DNA of 37,517 bases from JAKVCB01 sp963578605 (GCA_963578605.1 CAUZEA010000053.1:1-37517), one strand, 5' to 3'. Positions 9,375 to 19,202 are shown, numbered from the stretch's first letter. A program made the numbers and translations. The notes: a model not told the origin generated them from the letters alone.

Positions 9375-11564
9375 TCACTCGTTTGTTTGAAACTTGATTC
9401 CGAGTTGTTCGAACAAAAAAGAGTAAACATCGACCGCCTGCTCAATTCGTTCGTCAAGCGATGTGTCACCACCATGGCCGGAGCCGGCACTGGTACGCAG
9501 CAAAATCGGTGCGGCCGAGGCGGTACCTTTCTGAAGTCGTGCCGTCATTTTGCGGGATTGCATCGGCTCCACACGTGGATCGTTTTCCCCAGTTATAAAC
9601 AATACCGTGGGATAATGTGTGCCGTCGACGACATTATGGTAAGGGGAATAACTGAAGAGCGCCTTGAATTGGTCCTTGTTCCTGACGGTACCAAACTCGG
9701 TGATGTTGAATTCACCATTCGGTGAAAGTTCGACACGCAACATGTCGTAGATTCCAACGTAAGAAACGACTGCCTTCACCAGGCTGGGGTGTTGCGTGAG
9801 CAGGGCTCCCATGAGCAGGCCACCATTGCTGCCCCCAATAATCGCCAGCCGCTCACGATTTGTATAGTTGCAATCGAGGAGATGGTGTAACACCGCGGCA
9901 AAGTCATCAAACACATTTTGTTTTTTCGTGAGATTCCCCTCCAGGTGCCACGCTTCGCCATGTTCCCCACCGCCACGGATATTAGCCACGGCAAAAATGG
10001 CTCCATGGTCAAGTAGCATACGCCGGACTGGATCATATCGAGGTGTATTGCTCACACCATATCCACCGTAGCCAGTTGCCAGCAGTGGGTTCTTGCCGTC
10101 GCGCGTGGTTCCTTTACGCATCACAATATTTACCGGTACCAGCGTACCGTCTTTGGAGCGGGCAAACTCCCGAACTACCTCGCAATCGTCAAAATTGACA
10201 GGCGAGGTTGCCACCAGGGCTGTTTTCTTGGTTGTCCCGGCGGCCCCTGAAGGACGGAAAATATAGTTCGTACTGGGCTGAAGGTAGGAACTCGTACCGA
10301 ACAGGATGTCATCGCCAGCAAGCGGAACCATGCCGTACACATTTGCAACCGGCAATTGCGTTGGGGCAATCGCGGAGGTTCCGTCGTGATGGAAAGCACG
10401 TATTTCCGTTGGGCCCCCTAGTTGGTAGATGACGTATAACCGCGCTGTGGTGGGGAGAATACTCGTATGTCCCCAAAAACTCGTGACAATCGAATCGCTT
10501 CCCTCTGGTAAGATTGTTTGCACCGCTGCCAGGTCAGGCAAGTCCGCGATCGGTAGATGGAGAATCTTGCCCTTGGGGGCATCTTTGCGGGAAACAATGA
10601 ACAGGTCGTTGTTTGGGCCGAACTCGGCTTGTACGACGCGGTCACCAAACCGACTGAATTGTGTCCAGCTTCCAGTGGGCCCACGGAGATAATGTGCAAA
10701 CTCCCCACCGTCACCGTCCTGAATCGTTGCCAACACCCGTCCGGTGTGATCGTCTACTGTCAACTGGGTTTCGGCAATCCGCGGCGAATCTTTTCCAAGT
10801 TCATAACGATCGTCATCCGTAGGCGTGCCGAGTCTGTGGTAGTAAACCTGCTGATAAAAATTCATGTCTTTGGGGGGCCGTTCTCCCGCTCGCGGATGAC
10901 GAGTGTAGTAGAACCCTTTGCTATCGGGTGCCCAAGCCAGGCCGCCACCCGCCGTACCTGTGTTGACGCGAGGAATGACCTCGTACACCTTTTTCCCGGT
11001 GGCCACATCGTAAAGGTACAGGTTGCCCACCTCCGTCCCTCCAGCTGAAAGCGATATGGCAACGAGTTTTCCATCGGGGGAAGGATGGTACCAATCAATC
11101 GAAGTTCCGCCTGCCGGATCAATGTCGTTAGGGTCGACAAGAGAACGTTCGGAGCTCACATCCAAAGCCGAGCTGAGCAGAACAAGGAAAGGTTGCTGTT
11201 TTGGAGGTTGGCGTTTAATCGCAAAAAATTTCCCTCTGCGTTCTGAAATGTCGCCGTAGCTGACTGTCTTTGCACCGAGAATTTTCGTGACCTGCCCGCG
11301 CATCGCTGCCACATCGGGAAGATGGTCAAGAATACTGCGTGCGTATTCGGTTTGGGCTGTTCCCCAGGCTTGAACCTTCGGGTCGTCCGATATCTCCAGC
11401 CAGCGGTAGCTTTCCGTGACAGTGATGCCGTGGTAGGTGTCCGAAACAGGGACCTTTGGGGTTACAGGTGGTGTGGCAGCGCTGGCCGAATGGGCTGGAT
11501 TTTGAAGAGTGGTAAGCGCTGCACAACAAGTGGCCAGGTAATGAAAACGATTTGAATCGTGCAT
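9375..11564 (-). CDS. Prolyl oligopeptidase (peptidase family S9A)
   Basis: 729 aa from the ATG at 11564, giving a plausible N-terminal export signal (MHDSNRFHYLATCCAALTTL); a start at 11633 would add 23 residues. The N-terminal opening PKVPVSDTYHGITVTESYRWLE and the beta-propeller region up to about residue 430 match prolyl endopeptidases. The catalytic domain shows Ser579 in GGSNGGLL, Asp662 in TGENDPRVEP and His697 in GSGHGG, spaced as in family S9A. GYGGYGVSNTP and ANIRGGGEHGEAWH are also diagnostic. It cleaves short peptides after proline, likely in the periplasm given the leader. It lies upstream of the antiporter on the same strand and diverges from the SIS gene. Confidence 0.93.
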   Translation of the reverse strand: MHDSNRFHYLATCCAALTTLQNPAHSASAATPPVTPKVPVSDTYHGITVTESYRWLEISDDPKVQAWGTAQTEYARSILDHLPDVAAMRGQVTKILGAKTVSYGDISERRGKFFAIKRQPPKQQPFLVLLSSALDVSSERSLVDPNDIDPAGGTSIDWYHPSPDGKLVAISLSAGGTEVGNLYLYDVATGKKVYEVIPRVNTGTAGGGLAWAPDSKGFYYTRHPRAGERPPKDMNFYQQVYYHRLGTPTDDDRYELGKDSPRIAETQLTVDDHTGRVLATIQDGDGGEFAHYLRGPTGSWTQFSRFGDRVVQAEFGPNNDLFIVSRKDAPKGKILHLPIADLPDLAAVQTILPEGSDSIVTSFWGHTSILPTTARLYVIYQLGGPTEIRAFHHDGTSAIAPTQLPVANVYGMVPLAGDDILFGTSSYLQPSTNYIFRPSGAAGTTKKTALVATSPVNFDDCEVVREFARSKDGTLVPVNIVMRKGTTRDGKNPLLATGYGGYGVSNTPRYDPVRRMLLDHGAIFAVANIRGGGEHGEAWHLEGNLTKKQNVFDDFAAVLHHLLDCNYTNRERLAIIGGSNGGLLMGALLTQHPSLVKAVVSYVGIYDMLRVELSPNGEFNITEFGTVRNKDQFKALFSYSPYHNVVDGTHYPTVLFITGENDPRVEPMQSRKMTARLQKGTASAAPILLRTSAGSGHGGDTSLDERIEQAVDVYSFLFEQLGIKFQTNE

Positions 11565-11917
11565 CTGGGGAGTTCCGTTCACGGTTGGCGGGTCGCATTG
11601 ATGGACGCTTCTGCCTACGATTGTGTTCGACAACCCACTGGACCTACAAGGCAGGCAGAACCGGAATGGGGGGTGGCGGGGCGAACTTACCCCTCACTTC
11701 AGGCAGAATTTTTGCTGAACAGTCCAAGGGCAGGGCTCGGTCCGGCGGGGACGACCAGTTTTCGGCAATCGTTACGGCTAGTCTCCACCGGCCTGCTGGG
11801 ACTGATTGGTTCGGCCTGTTCTGCTATATTCCGGATCCTGGCAGCGAGAACCGCTGCCCGAGGGTTGATGGTGGAAACCACCAGAAATGCTACTACCTGC
11901 CCCAGAGGAAATTCGCG
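11565..11917. other. Divergent intergenic region
   Basis: About 350 bases between the prolyl oligopeptidase start (minus) and the SIS gene start (plus). It is open in the SIS frame, so a longer SIS protein could be drawn, but the extra sequence is low-grade and the strong ribosome site supports the start at 11918. It holds one extended -10 candidate (11822-11830). I see nothing else. Confidence 0.5.
11822..11830 (+). promoter_or_regulatory. Candidate extended -10 promoter of the SIS gene
   Basis: TGCTATATT is an extended -10 element (TGn plus TATATT). There is no good -35 at 16-18 bases; TTGGTT at 11807-11812 is too close. The start would be near 11837, giving a leader of about 80 nt. Confidence 0.3.
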
Positions 11918-12529
11918 ATGCTCGGCGCCCAACTTGATGCCCCAGACTATCTTTCTCACCTTCACAAGATTTTGGAGGGAATCGATTTAACCGCACTCCA
12001 AAGGTGGTCGGACGCAATTTACGACGCGTGGGTACATGAACAATTTGTCTATATCATTGGTAACGGCGGGTCAGGAACGACGGCTTCCCACATGGCTGAG
12101 GATCTCGGCAAATCGACTCTGCGGGAAGAAGACCTGCGCGATGAATCAAAGCGACGGTTAAAAGTGCTCAGTCTCACGGACAACGCCGGGTGGTTGATGG
12201 CGGTTGGCAATGATTTGGGCTACGACCAGATTTTTGTCCAGCAGTTGATGAATTACGGACAAGCAGGTGACTTGCTCATTGCGATTAGTGGGTCGGGTAA
12301 CAGTCCCAACGTACTCGAGGCGGTTGACTGGGCCAATCGCCACGATTTGAAAACGTTTGCGCTGACCGGCTTCGACGGTGGCAAGCTGCGCAGCCTTGGC
12401 CAAACGGGCCTGCATGTGCCACTGGACGACATGGGAATGGTCGAGAGCGTGCATCTCTGCCTGTTCCATTGGGTCTTGAACGACCTGTTTTCCCGCATCA
12501 ATCATCAAGGAAGGTATACTTCGAGCTAG
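11918..12529 (+). CDS. SIS-domain phosphosugar isomerase-like protein (GmhA type)
   Basis: 203 aa from the ATG at 11918, preceded by AGAGGA eight bases upstream. The reading frame continues upstream to 11552, but that part has no family resemblance. YIIGNGGSGTTASHMAEDL (near residues 44-62) and LLIAISGSGNSPNVLEAV (about 118-135) are the two sugar-phosphate-binding motifs of the SIS fold. Together with the length they match sedoheptulose-7-phosphate isomerase (GmhA)-type proteins. GmhA makes D-glycero-D-manno-heptose 7-phosphate for lipopolysaccharide heptose. No other heptose gene is nearby, so the substrate is uncertain. It is a lone plus-strand gene between minus-strand neighbours. Confidence 0.88.
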   Translation: MLGAQLDAPDYLSHLHKILEGIDLTALQRWSDAIYDAWVHEQFVYIIGNGGSGTTASHMAEDLGKSTLREEDLRDESKRRLKVLSLTDNAGWLMAVGNDLGYDQIFVQQLMNYGQAGDLLIAISGSGNSPNVLEAVDWANRHDLKTFALTGFDGGKLRSLGQTGLHVPLDDMGMVESVHLCLFHWVLNDLFSRINHQGRYTSS

Positions 12530-12649
12530 GCATTCAGAGTGAAAAGATTTCGGAGAATCTTGTTGGCCACATGAGCGAGAGTGCCGTGTTTCGGGCGGCC
12601 CCGGATCGATGTCGAAATCGAGTTTCAGCGGGCTTTTCAATTCAAAAAT
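12530..12649. other. Convergent gap with a weak hairpin
   Basis: 120 bases between two convergent stops. AAGATT (12544-12549) and AATCTT (12556-12561) form a 6-bp stem with a 6-base loop. On the minus strand TTC follows, so it could be a weak terminator for the WD40 gene. A/T-rich short stems are poor evidence. Confidence 0.2.
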
Positions 12650-14080
12650 CTACCGACCGGGTGTGGCAAGTCCGGGAGCAGCGATGAAACTGTTGATCTG
12701 GCTACCGTCTTCCAAATTCCAAACGCAAACGCGCCCATCAAAACACCCCGTGCAGAGGCGTTTTGCCTCGAAACTGACGGCCAGAGCGACGGCCCAGTCC
12801 GTATGATCACTGAACCGACGCACTTCTTTGCGGTCATCGATCTGGTGCTGCCTGGCAGTCTGATCAGCCGACGTACTGAATAGCTGGCCATCAGTCGCCA
12901 GCAGCTTGAATGCTTCACCTTCGTACTTGGCTACCTCGGCAATTTGTTTTCCGTCTTCGGAGTTCCACGCACGAACCAGGTTGTCAGCGCCCGCAGAAAA
13001 GATCTGTTTTCCGTCGGCACTGACCGCAACATCGTGGACAGGCTGGCCGTGTGCTGAAAATGTTGCCAACAGTTGTCCGGAGTTCGCATTGAAAAACTTC
13101 GACGTTTTGTCGCGACTTGCCGAGGCCAGCCTTTCCCCGTCGCTACTCCAGGAGATGGCGGTCACCCAATCTCCGTGATTTTCAATGGAAAGGTCCATCT
13201 GACCGGTCGACACATCAAAGATACGAATGGTGCCATCGGCCAGCGCGACGGCAACTTTCTGACCATCGGGGCGAAATGCGATGTCAAACGCAACGTCGGA
13301 GCTGGTCGATAAGAGCGCGACTTCAGAGCCATTTTCTGCATTGAGAAGTCGTGCTTCACCCGCAGTTCCAGGGGCCCCGCCAGCCACAGCGAGTAATGAA
13401 CCGTCGGGGCTGAAGGCCAGGCCATACGTCCGTTCTGCCACGTTATTGATGCGGCGGATAAGTTGACCCTCCGACATCTTCCAAACGGTCAGTTCATGAA
13501 ATCCACCCACGTAGACATGGTCTGTTTCGGGGCGAATCGCCATGGCCGTAATCGGTACGGCTGCCGGGTACACGTCTGGCGACTGCGGGTAGTCTGGGCG
13601 GGGTAGCTGTTGGTCGAGCGGCTCGCTTTGGCTTGTGCCGTCGAACGACGCGCCCTGCTCAATCCATTGGCGAACCGTTTCGATTTGCGCAGCTGTGAGG
13701 GGCGTTCCATCTTTCGGCATCCGCTCGTCATCGTCGTCGGAAGAGATCAAGCGAAACAGGAGACTCTCTGTGGGTTTTCCTGCCACGATCGGCGGCTCAC
13801 CGAAATCCCCCGATTTCAGCAGATCATCAAACCTATTAAGCCGATAGTCACTTTCGGATTCTTTGTTGCCGTGGCAAGCCTGGCACTGCTGCACCAGTAC
13901 CGGTGCAATCTCGCGTATGAAACTCACCTCTTCGGATCGACTCAAGGTTGGCGTAGCAAGGAATGCAGCAAACAGGGACACGACGATGAAGGTCCGTGGC
14001 GAAAGGGCCAGCGGAACGGGGATCTGGGCTGAAGCTACGCAGGAAGTTTGTGAAACTCGTCGGCGGATGACCTGGATCAT
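12650..14080 (-). CDS. Exported planctomycete cytochrome-type protein with WD40 propeller
   Basis: 476 aa. An N-terminal signal segment (TFIVVSLFAAFLATPTLS, about 30-47) is followed by a planctomycete-type cytochrome c domain. Its haem site CQACHG is at 66-71, and it continues through RLNRFDDLLKSGD, the SLLFRLISSDDDDERMPKDGTPLT stretch with its candidate distal Met ligand, and IETVRQWIEQGA. From about residue 170 to the end lie WD40-type blades (for example LAFSPDGSLLAVAGG and ISWSSDGERLASASRDKT). GAGGAA sits nine bases before the ATG. It is the last of three genes in a minus-strand operon, 74 bases after the DUF1549/DUF1553 gene. Such trios are common in planctomycetes and are taken to be periplasmic, possibly redox or substrate-binding. 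The biochemical role is unproven. Confidence 0.9.
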   Translation of the reverse strand: MIQVIRRRVSQTSCVASAQIPVPLALSPRTFIVVSLFAAFLATPTLSRSEEVSFIREIAPVLVQQCQACHGNKESESDYRLNRFDDLLKSGDFGEPPIVAGKPTESLLFRLISSDDDDERMPKDGTPLTAAQIETVRQWIEQGASFDGTSQSEPLDQQLPRPDYPQSPDVYPAAVPITAMAIRPETDHVYVGGFHELTVWKMSEGQLIRRINNVAERTYGLAFSPDGSLLAVAGGAPGTAGEARLLNAENGSEVALLSTSSDVAFDIAFRPDGQKVAVALADGTIRIFDVSTGQMDLSIENHGDWVTAISWSSDGERLASASRDKTSKFFNANSGQLLATFSAHGQPVHDVAVSADGKQIFSAGADNLVRAWNSEDGKQIAEVAKYEGEAFKLLATDGQLFSTSADQTARQHQIDDRKEVRRFSDHTDWAVALAVSFEAKRLCTGCFDGRVCVWNLEDGSQINSFIAAPGLATPGR

Positions 14081-14154
14081 TTTCGATATTTCCTCAGTGC
14101 CATCGTGATGAACCTTTTGGCAACTGGTTGGGTATCGTTCGCTGCTTCCGTTAT

Positions 14155-16680
14155 CTAATGTTGCATCAAGAATTCGTTCGTGTTGATCAGTGCCCAGCAG
14201 ATATCCTCGAAGGCTTCGGCACGGTTCTCCTTGGTAGTGATGTGTGCCCGGACCGCTTCAACTTCGGCAGGTTTTGGCCGGCGGCAGAGACTGGCCAAAT
14301 AGAGTTCATCGATGATTTCTCCATCCGACTTTTCGGCACTGATCAACTGGTGAAAGCGGTTATCTTTGTCACCAAGTTTGGCGTGGATGAGGGGACCGTT
14401 GAAGAGTTGGATGGCCTGTGCCAGGTTGCTTTCACTGGATCGCTCACACGCGCAGGCCGTGCTCCGATCAGGCTGTCCAAACACCTTCATAAACTCGTGA
14501 TTGGGCGGATTTGCCAGCGCTGTCGCCAAGGTGCCAGCTGGCACACCTTCAAAGTTTTCTGGAATCCTGGTCAGGTGACAAATGGCGTCGAGTAATTGTT
14601 CTGCAGCGAGCAGCTTTTCGAATCGCCGTGAAAAGTATTTGTGGTCACCTTGATTGAACGCATTGGGGCGCGCGCTCCTTTGGTAAGTTCGGCTATTGAG
14701 GATTACGTGCAGCATGTGTTTTTGATCGAACCCACTTTCACGAAAATCGGCGGCCAGCGCTTCGAGTAGTTCAACATTGGAAGGCGGATTCGTGACCCGA
14801 AAATCATCGACCGGCTCCACGATTCCCCGACCCATGACGTGCGACCAAAGCCGATTAACGGCAACGTGTGCGAAGTAGGGGTTTTCAGGCGCTGTCAGCC
14901 ACCGGGCAAACAGGGTGCGACGGTCTGTTTCATCGAGGGTGTCGATTCCTTTGCCAGGCAACCAAGGCTGCATGGTTTGCTTGGTTCTGGGTTGCGTGAC
15001 TTCTCCGGTGCTGGCCATCCAAATCACCATTTCGTCCTCGCGCGAACCAGCTTTCGTCTTCACCCGGTTGAAAAATGCCGTTAGACCGTAGTAATTGTCC
15101 TGGGTCCAGCGCTCAAAGGGGTGATTGTGGCACTTGGCACATTGGATGCGCACTCCCAAGAAGAGTTGCGCCGTGGCCTCGGTGCATTCCTCTGTTTTTT
15201 CCAGGGTGCGGTAATAGTTCGCCGGCGGATTCAAGAAAGTACTGCCATCGGCGGTGAGCAATTGCCGCACGAACTGGTCGAACGGCATGTTTTCTGCAAA
15301 AGCATCGACTATCCAACCGTGATACTTCGAAACCCCCCGTCTACCGACGGTTTCATCCTTCAAGCGGAGTAGATCGGCCCACCGCATGGTCCAAAAGGTA
15401 GCGTACTCAGGCCGGTCCAGCAGTTCGTCAATGAGTCGCGCCCGTTTGTCCTCAGTCGGGTCGGCGAGAAAAGCCCGTACCTCATCGACCGAGGGCAAGA
15501 CACCAATCACAGTAAGATGAACACGACGCAGGAAGTGCTCATCGCTTGAATCTTCCGAAGGAAGGTAACGTAACTGTTCGAGTTTGTTGTGGACATGGGT
15601 GTCAACGTAATTGTTTTCGGGAGGGTTATTCCAGACAAACCCTTCAATGTCTTTTACAAACGTAAAATGAACTGCTTCAACGTGTTGCAGATAACGAATC
15701 ATGATCGCCGCTTGACCGCGATCGTGGCCGACGACCAGACCGCTGGGAAGCACTTGCGCCACGTTGTTATCAGAACTTGAAAAGGTAGCCAGCCGCGTCA
15801 CGTCACGAACTGTGCCGTCAGAGAGGTGGGCCAGAGCAACCAATTGTTGCGTGTGAGCGGGCCGTTTCAGTACCCGCCGTGCGCCAGGCAGTATCTCCAA
15901 CTTCGTGCAGTGCGGTTGCTCATCGGAATCAATTTGACAACCTTCGTCGATCCAGTCTCGTACCGTTTGGTAGGGGTGTTCGTCCTTCTTAAGCCGCAAT
16001 CCGCCACCGTGAGCTGTCTGCATGGTCGGTTTAAGGAGCAACAGGCTTTTATCTGCGTTCAGCAGATTGACGCGCCGGCCAAAAAATTCGCGGATCAAAG
16101 TACCCTGGTCAAACTTGCCGTCATACGCCTGCATCGAAAGGCGAAATCCACCTTTGCCACTGGGTGATCCATGGCACGCGCCACTGTTACAGCTTTGTCG
16201 TGTGAGCAGAGCCAGCGTTTCATTCCGAAACGATACGGGGTCCGGATTTGCATGACCGGTCACCGTGACAGGGACCGTTTGTTGGACCTGGCCAACCTGC
16301 ACGTTGACAACCGTCGTCCCATCTCCGGTTGGCCTGAGCAGACCATCGGCGACATGCACGACTGCGTCGTTGTCAGACACCATCGTGGCCACTTGAGTTA
16401 CATCCTGAAGCAGGCCATCTGAGTAGTGTGCTGTTACAATCAGGTGTTGTACCTGCCGCGCGGAATTGATGGCGACTGCTTCAGGGTCAACTTCAATGCG
16501 ATCGGGAGACCCAATCACTATCGATTCCAGGGAAAGCTCCGTCACCGAAGGTGCCGTTTCGTCGGCTCCAGCGTGGGCAACCAGGCTGATGGAAATAAGG
16601 CTGATGGCAATAAGGCCCAGCCACGGTAGAGATCTCCAGGACACGACCCGCTCTGCAGATAGTTTGTGGTGGGTGATCAT
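14155..16680 (-). CDS. DUF1549/DUF1553 (PSCyt2/PSD1) planctomycete protein
   Basis: 841 aa with a signal peptide (hydrophobic core about 20-36, AHAGA cleavage zone). Residues about 45-142 form one Ig-like Big_2-type domain (a second Big_2-type stretch lies near 265-345). A short cysteine site follows, CNSGACHGS at 164-172, with four rather than two residues between the cysteines. The PSCyt2/DUF1549 domain begins near 360 (DEHFLRRVHLTVIGVLPS) and contains the second haem-like site CAKCHNHPFE at 514-523. DUF1553/PSD1 follows (RTLFARWLTAPENPYFA to SRTYQRSARPN) up to the end. GGAGGT lies ten bases before the ATG. This pair of domains is nearly restricted to planctomycetes and verrucomicrobia. It is the middle gene of a three-gene operon, 128 bases after the PPC-domain gene. 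Confidence 0.95.
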   Translation of the reverse strand: MITHHKLSAERVVSWRSLPWLGLIAISLISISLVAHAGADETAPSVTELSLESIVIGSPDRIEVDPEAVAINSARQVQHLIVTAHYSDGLLQDVTQVATMVSDNDAVVHVADGLLRPTGDGTTVVNVQVGQVQQTVPVTVTGHANPDPVSFRNETLALLTRQSCNSGACHGSPSGKGGFRLSMQAYDGKFDQGTLIREFFGRRVNLLNADKSLLLLKPTMQTAHGGGLRLKKDEHPYQTVRDWIDEGCQIDSDEQPHCTKLEILPGARRVLKRPAHTQQLVALAHLSDGTVRDVTRLATFSSSDNNVAQVLPSGLVVGHDRGQAAIMIRYLQHVEAVHFTFVKDIEGFVWNNPPENNYVDTHVHNKLEQLRYLPSEDSSDEHFLRRVHLTVIGVLPSVDEVRAFLADPTEDKRARLIDELLDRPEYATFWTMRWADLLRLKDETVGRRGVSKYHGWIVDAFAENMPFDQFVRQLLTADGSTFLNPPANYYRTLEKTEECTEATAQLFLGVRIQCAKCHNHPFERWTQDNYYGLTAFFNRVKTKAGSREDEMVIWMASTGEVTQPRTKQTMQPWLPGKGIDTLDETDRRTLFARWLTAPENPYFAHVAVNRLWSHVMGRGIVEPVDDFRVTNPPSNVELLEALAADFRESGFDQKHMLHVILNSRTYQRSARPNAFNQGDHKYFSRRFEKLLAAEQLLDAICHLTRIPENFEGVPAGTLATALANPPNHEFMKVFGQPDRSTACACERSSESNLAQAIQLFNGPLIHAKLGDKDNRFHQLISAEKSDGEIIDELYLASLCRRPKPAEVEAVRAHITTKENRAEAFEDICWALINTNEFLMQH

Positions 16681-16808
16681 CGGCTTTCAACCTCCATCGA
16701 GCCAACACTGGTGTGACAGTCCCGGGGATTTCTCAGGAAGCTAGGGACACACGCTGAACGTCAAGGGAATCGAGATTTGCCTGTCAATTCCGTTGGTTAC
16801 GGCCGCCG

Positions 16809-19142
16809 TCATTCCGTTGTCGGATCCGTCGCTGCACTGCCACCAATATACATGGTTACAGGCACACTCTCTACCACAATTTCCTGGTCCTTGAATTTTG
16901 TCGAAGCGCTGAGCTGCAGCGTTCCAGACGTATCGAGCGCCGCGGTTTCTGCAGCGGCTAATTCCACTTCGATATGAGCCGCATCGGCTGGTATAAGGCT
17001 ATGCACCGGTACCAGGATGCCGGCTGGCGCGTCGCTCCAGGTTAACATGACCGGATGGTTTTCCTCGCCAAATCGGCGGACACGAATCACAACCTTTTGA
17101 CGACCACCCGGGGTAATCGGACCGGCCGGTTCGACAGTGACCACTAACGGTTTGACCACATGCAAAGTCAAGCCCTCGATGACGGCTTGCTGGGGTTGCA
17201 GCTGAAAAGTTCCCTCCGCGGTGATGCGGATCGGATGATCGCCAAGGGCAATTTCTGGTGGTCCGGTGAGTGTGACCAGATACTCCGTTTGGCTTCCTTC
17301 GACCGGGTTGGCCGCGGCCTGCACACCCTCGGGAAGTCCCTCGACTGACAGAGAAATGGGGTCCTTGAACGCGCCCTGCACACGTTCGAGCAATACCTTG
17401 AATGTCGACGACCCCGCGACTTGGGGAAAATAAATCGGTGTTGCGTCGACCTGGACCTTGTAAAAGTCTGGAAACGGGTTGGTCACGCCAATCGCAATCA
17501 CGCCGTCGAGACCATCCGGCAAGGCCGCTACGTCTGGCAGAACCTCGCGCAGTGCCGCCGTGGTTTTTGCTTCTACCAGGCCCGTCCCTTCAGCATCGCT
17601 GGGCTTGCCAACGATGCGTACCAACTTCAGTTCTCCGATTTCGATTTGGTCAGACAAGGTTGCTGTGACCGTGGTTTCCGTCCCGTCTTTTGCAATGGTT
17701 TGACCTGCAAGTTGGATGTTGTTGCCGTCCCCTGCCAGAGATAACTCAATGGGACCGGCGTAGCCATGCCGCGTGGCGGTGACTTTCTGCTGAAATACTC
17801 CACCACGCGGGACAGTAACCGTATCTTTTTCCACAGCCAGTTCAAAACCGGGATCTTCATTGCGAACCACAACACGATACGTATATATGGACCCTGCGCC
17901 GCCCAGAAGTTCGTTGACGCTGAGCAAATACGTACCCTCCTCGGGAAAGGTGAAATGGAGGGCAGCTTCGCCACTGCCAGCGTCATCCATCTCCTGGAGG
18001 ACCTGGCCTTCCTGGTTGATCACGCGCAGCAACAAGTCGGCAGGTGAGCCGAGCTGTCGTGTGAGGCCACAAAAAGAAAGCCGCTGCCCCTTGGTCACGG
18101 TGAAACTGTAGTCATCGCGATCCTGGGGTACGGCGAAACTGCCGTTGATCGAGCAGGGGACTTGAATCGGATTGGCCTGGGCCTGTTCGTTGTTGGGTTC
18201 GACTTCGAGTTCTTCCGGTTCGCTGCCAGTTGCCACCAAGACAAAGCCTGATCCCCGACCATCCGGAAATGCCGCACTCAACAACTTCAGCGCGGGTCCG
18301 TTGGTCGACAACTGCACCCGCAGCGGGGGTAGCCCTTCGACATGCGGCCCTTGGAGATGCAGCGTCGTTACCGAGCCGACCTGGCCACCCATTGGATAGG
18401 CAACGGTCGCCAAAGGAAACCGGCCTACCCGCAGGCGATACCGAAAATTGTCAGCCCCCTGGTGGCTGACATCGCGCAGCTCCAGGTAGCAAATCCCATC
18501 GGTCGCAATTTTGTGACTTAGTCGGCTATCCCCTCCAATACCAGGTTCGTCGTCACTGCGGGCAAGTTCGTGCCCTTGGGCATCGAGCAGTCGAAGCACC
18601 GAGTCGAGTGCAAAACCTAACCGCTGGGCGACAACCTCAACCGTTAACCATTGCCCGGCCCGACCGGTCAACGCGTAGTAATCCGATTTCAGTGCCGTAC
18701 AGGTACCGTCGATAGCTACGGGGAGTGTAATTTGTTGAGCATCGCCCAGAGAATGATTGGAAGCCGCCTGGGCGATGGTGGGCAGGTCGTCGACCATGAT
18801 CATTTTCAGCCCACTCACACCCCCGGTGGTGACGAACCTGAATGCCTCGATGCCTACCTGCGCGTCGCGCGGCAATGTGAGTTGGCAGTCGAAAGACTTG
18901 CCATCTTCTGATGATGTGGCATTGGAGCAGGCGACTGGGAACGTGGTCCAGAGTCGCCGAAAATCGCCCAGGTCTGTTCCTTGCAATTGAAGTTGGGTCA
19001 CGGCACCAGGGCCAACTGCCAATGGCGAAATCCCCGAAACACTTGGTGGCGAAGCCCAGAGCGATCCGCATGCCAGCAGAACCACGGCTCCAGCCAACCT
19101 GGCGAGGATATTTTCAGAAAGTCTGGGCGGGTGATGAACCAT
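16809..19142 (-). CDS. Exported PPC-domain protein, first gene of the PSCyt operon
   Basis: 777 aa, with a signal peptide at residues 1-30 (ILARLAGAVVLLACGSLWAS). An IPT/TIG-like start follows (VSGISPLAVGPGAVTQLQLQGTDLG). A first PPC-like unit lies around 140-240 (YYALTGRAGQWLTVEVVAQRLG). A clear PPC domain lies around 309-430 (LEVEPNNEQAQANPI, RDDYSFTVTKGQRL, FPEEGTYLLSVNE). The rest is a run of Ig-like beta domains. PPC domains are found beside secreted enzymes and may aid export or binding to surfaces. No catalytic motif is visible, so a binding or structural role is more likely than an enzymatic one. Position and strand tie it to the two cytochrome-type genes downstream. Confidence 0.87.
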   Translation of the reverse strand: MVHHPPRLSENILARLAGAVVLLACGSLWASPPSVSGISPLAVGPGAVTQLQLQGTDLGDFRRLWTTFPVACSNATSSEDGKSFDCQLTLPRDAQVGIEAFRFVTTGGVSGLKMIMVDDLPTIAQAASNHSLGDAQQITLPVAIDGTCTALKSDYYALTGRAGQWLTVEVVAQRLGFALDSVLRLLDAQGHELARSDDEPGIGGDSRLSHKIATDGICYLELRDVSHQGADNFRYRLRVGRFPLATVAYPMGGQVGSVTTLHLQGPHVEGLPPLRVQLSTNGPALKLLSAAFPDGRGSGFVLVATGSEPEELEVEPNNEQAQANPIQVPCSINGSFAVPQDRDDYSFTVTKGQRLSFCGLTRQLGSPADLLLRVINQEGQVLQEMDDAGSGEAALHFTFPEEGTYLLSVNELLGGAGSIYTYRVVVRNEDPGFELAVEKDTVTVPRGGVFQQKVTATRHGYAGPIELSLAGDGNNIQLAGQTIAKDGTETTVTATLSDQIEIGELKLVRIVGKPSDAEGTGLVEAKTTAALREVLPDVAALPDGLDGVIAIGVTNPFPDFYKVQVDATPIYFPQVAGSSTFKVLLERVQGAFKDPISLSVEGLPEGVQAAANPVEGSQTEYLVTLTGPPEIALGDHPIRITAEGTFQLQPQQAVIEGLTLHVVKPLVVTVEPAGPITPGGRQKVVIRVRRFGEENHPVMLTWSDAPAGILVPVHSLIPADAAHIEVELAAAETAALDTSGTLQLSASTKFKDQEIVVESVPVTMYIGGSAATDPTTE

Positions 19143-19202
19143 GATGATGCTTGCAGGTAATCTTTCAGCTACTAATCATTATGCACAATCGGGCCACATT
19201 TT

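Noticed and set aside
11552..11917. N-terminal extension of the SIS protein
   Set aside because: The added 122 residues have no SIS-family resemblance, and a good ribosome site precedes the ATG at 11918.
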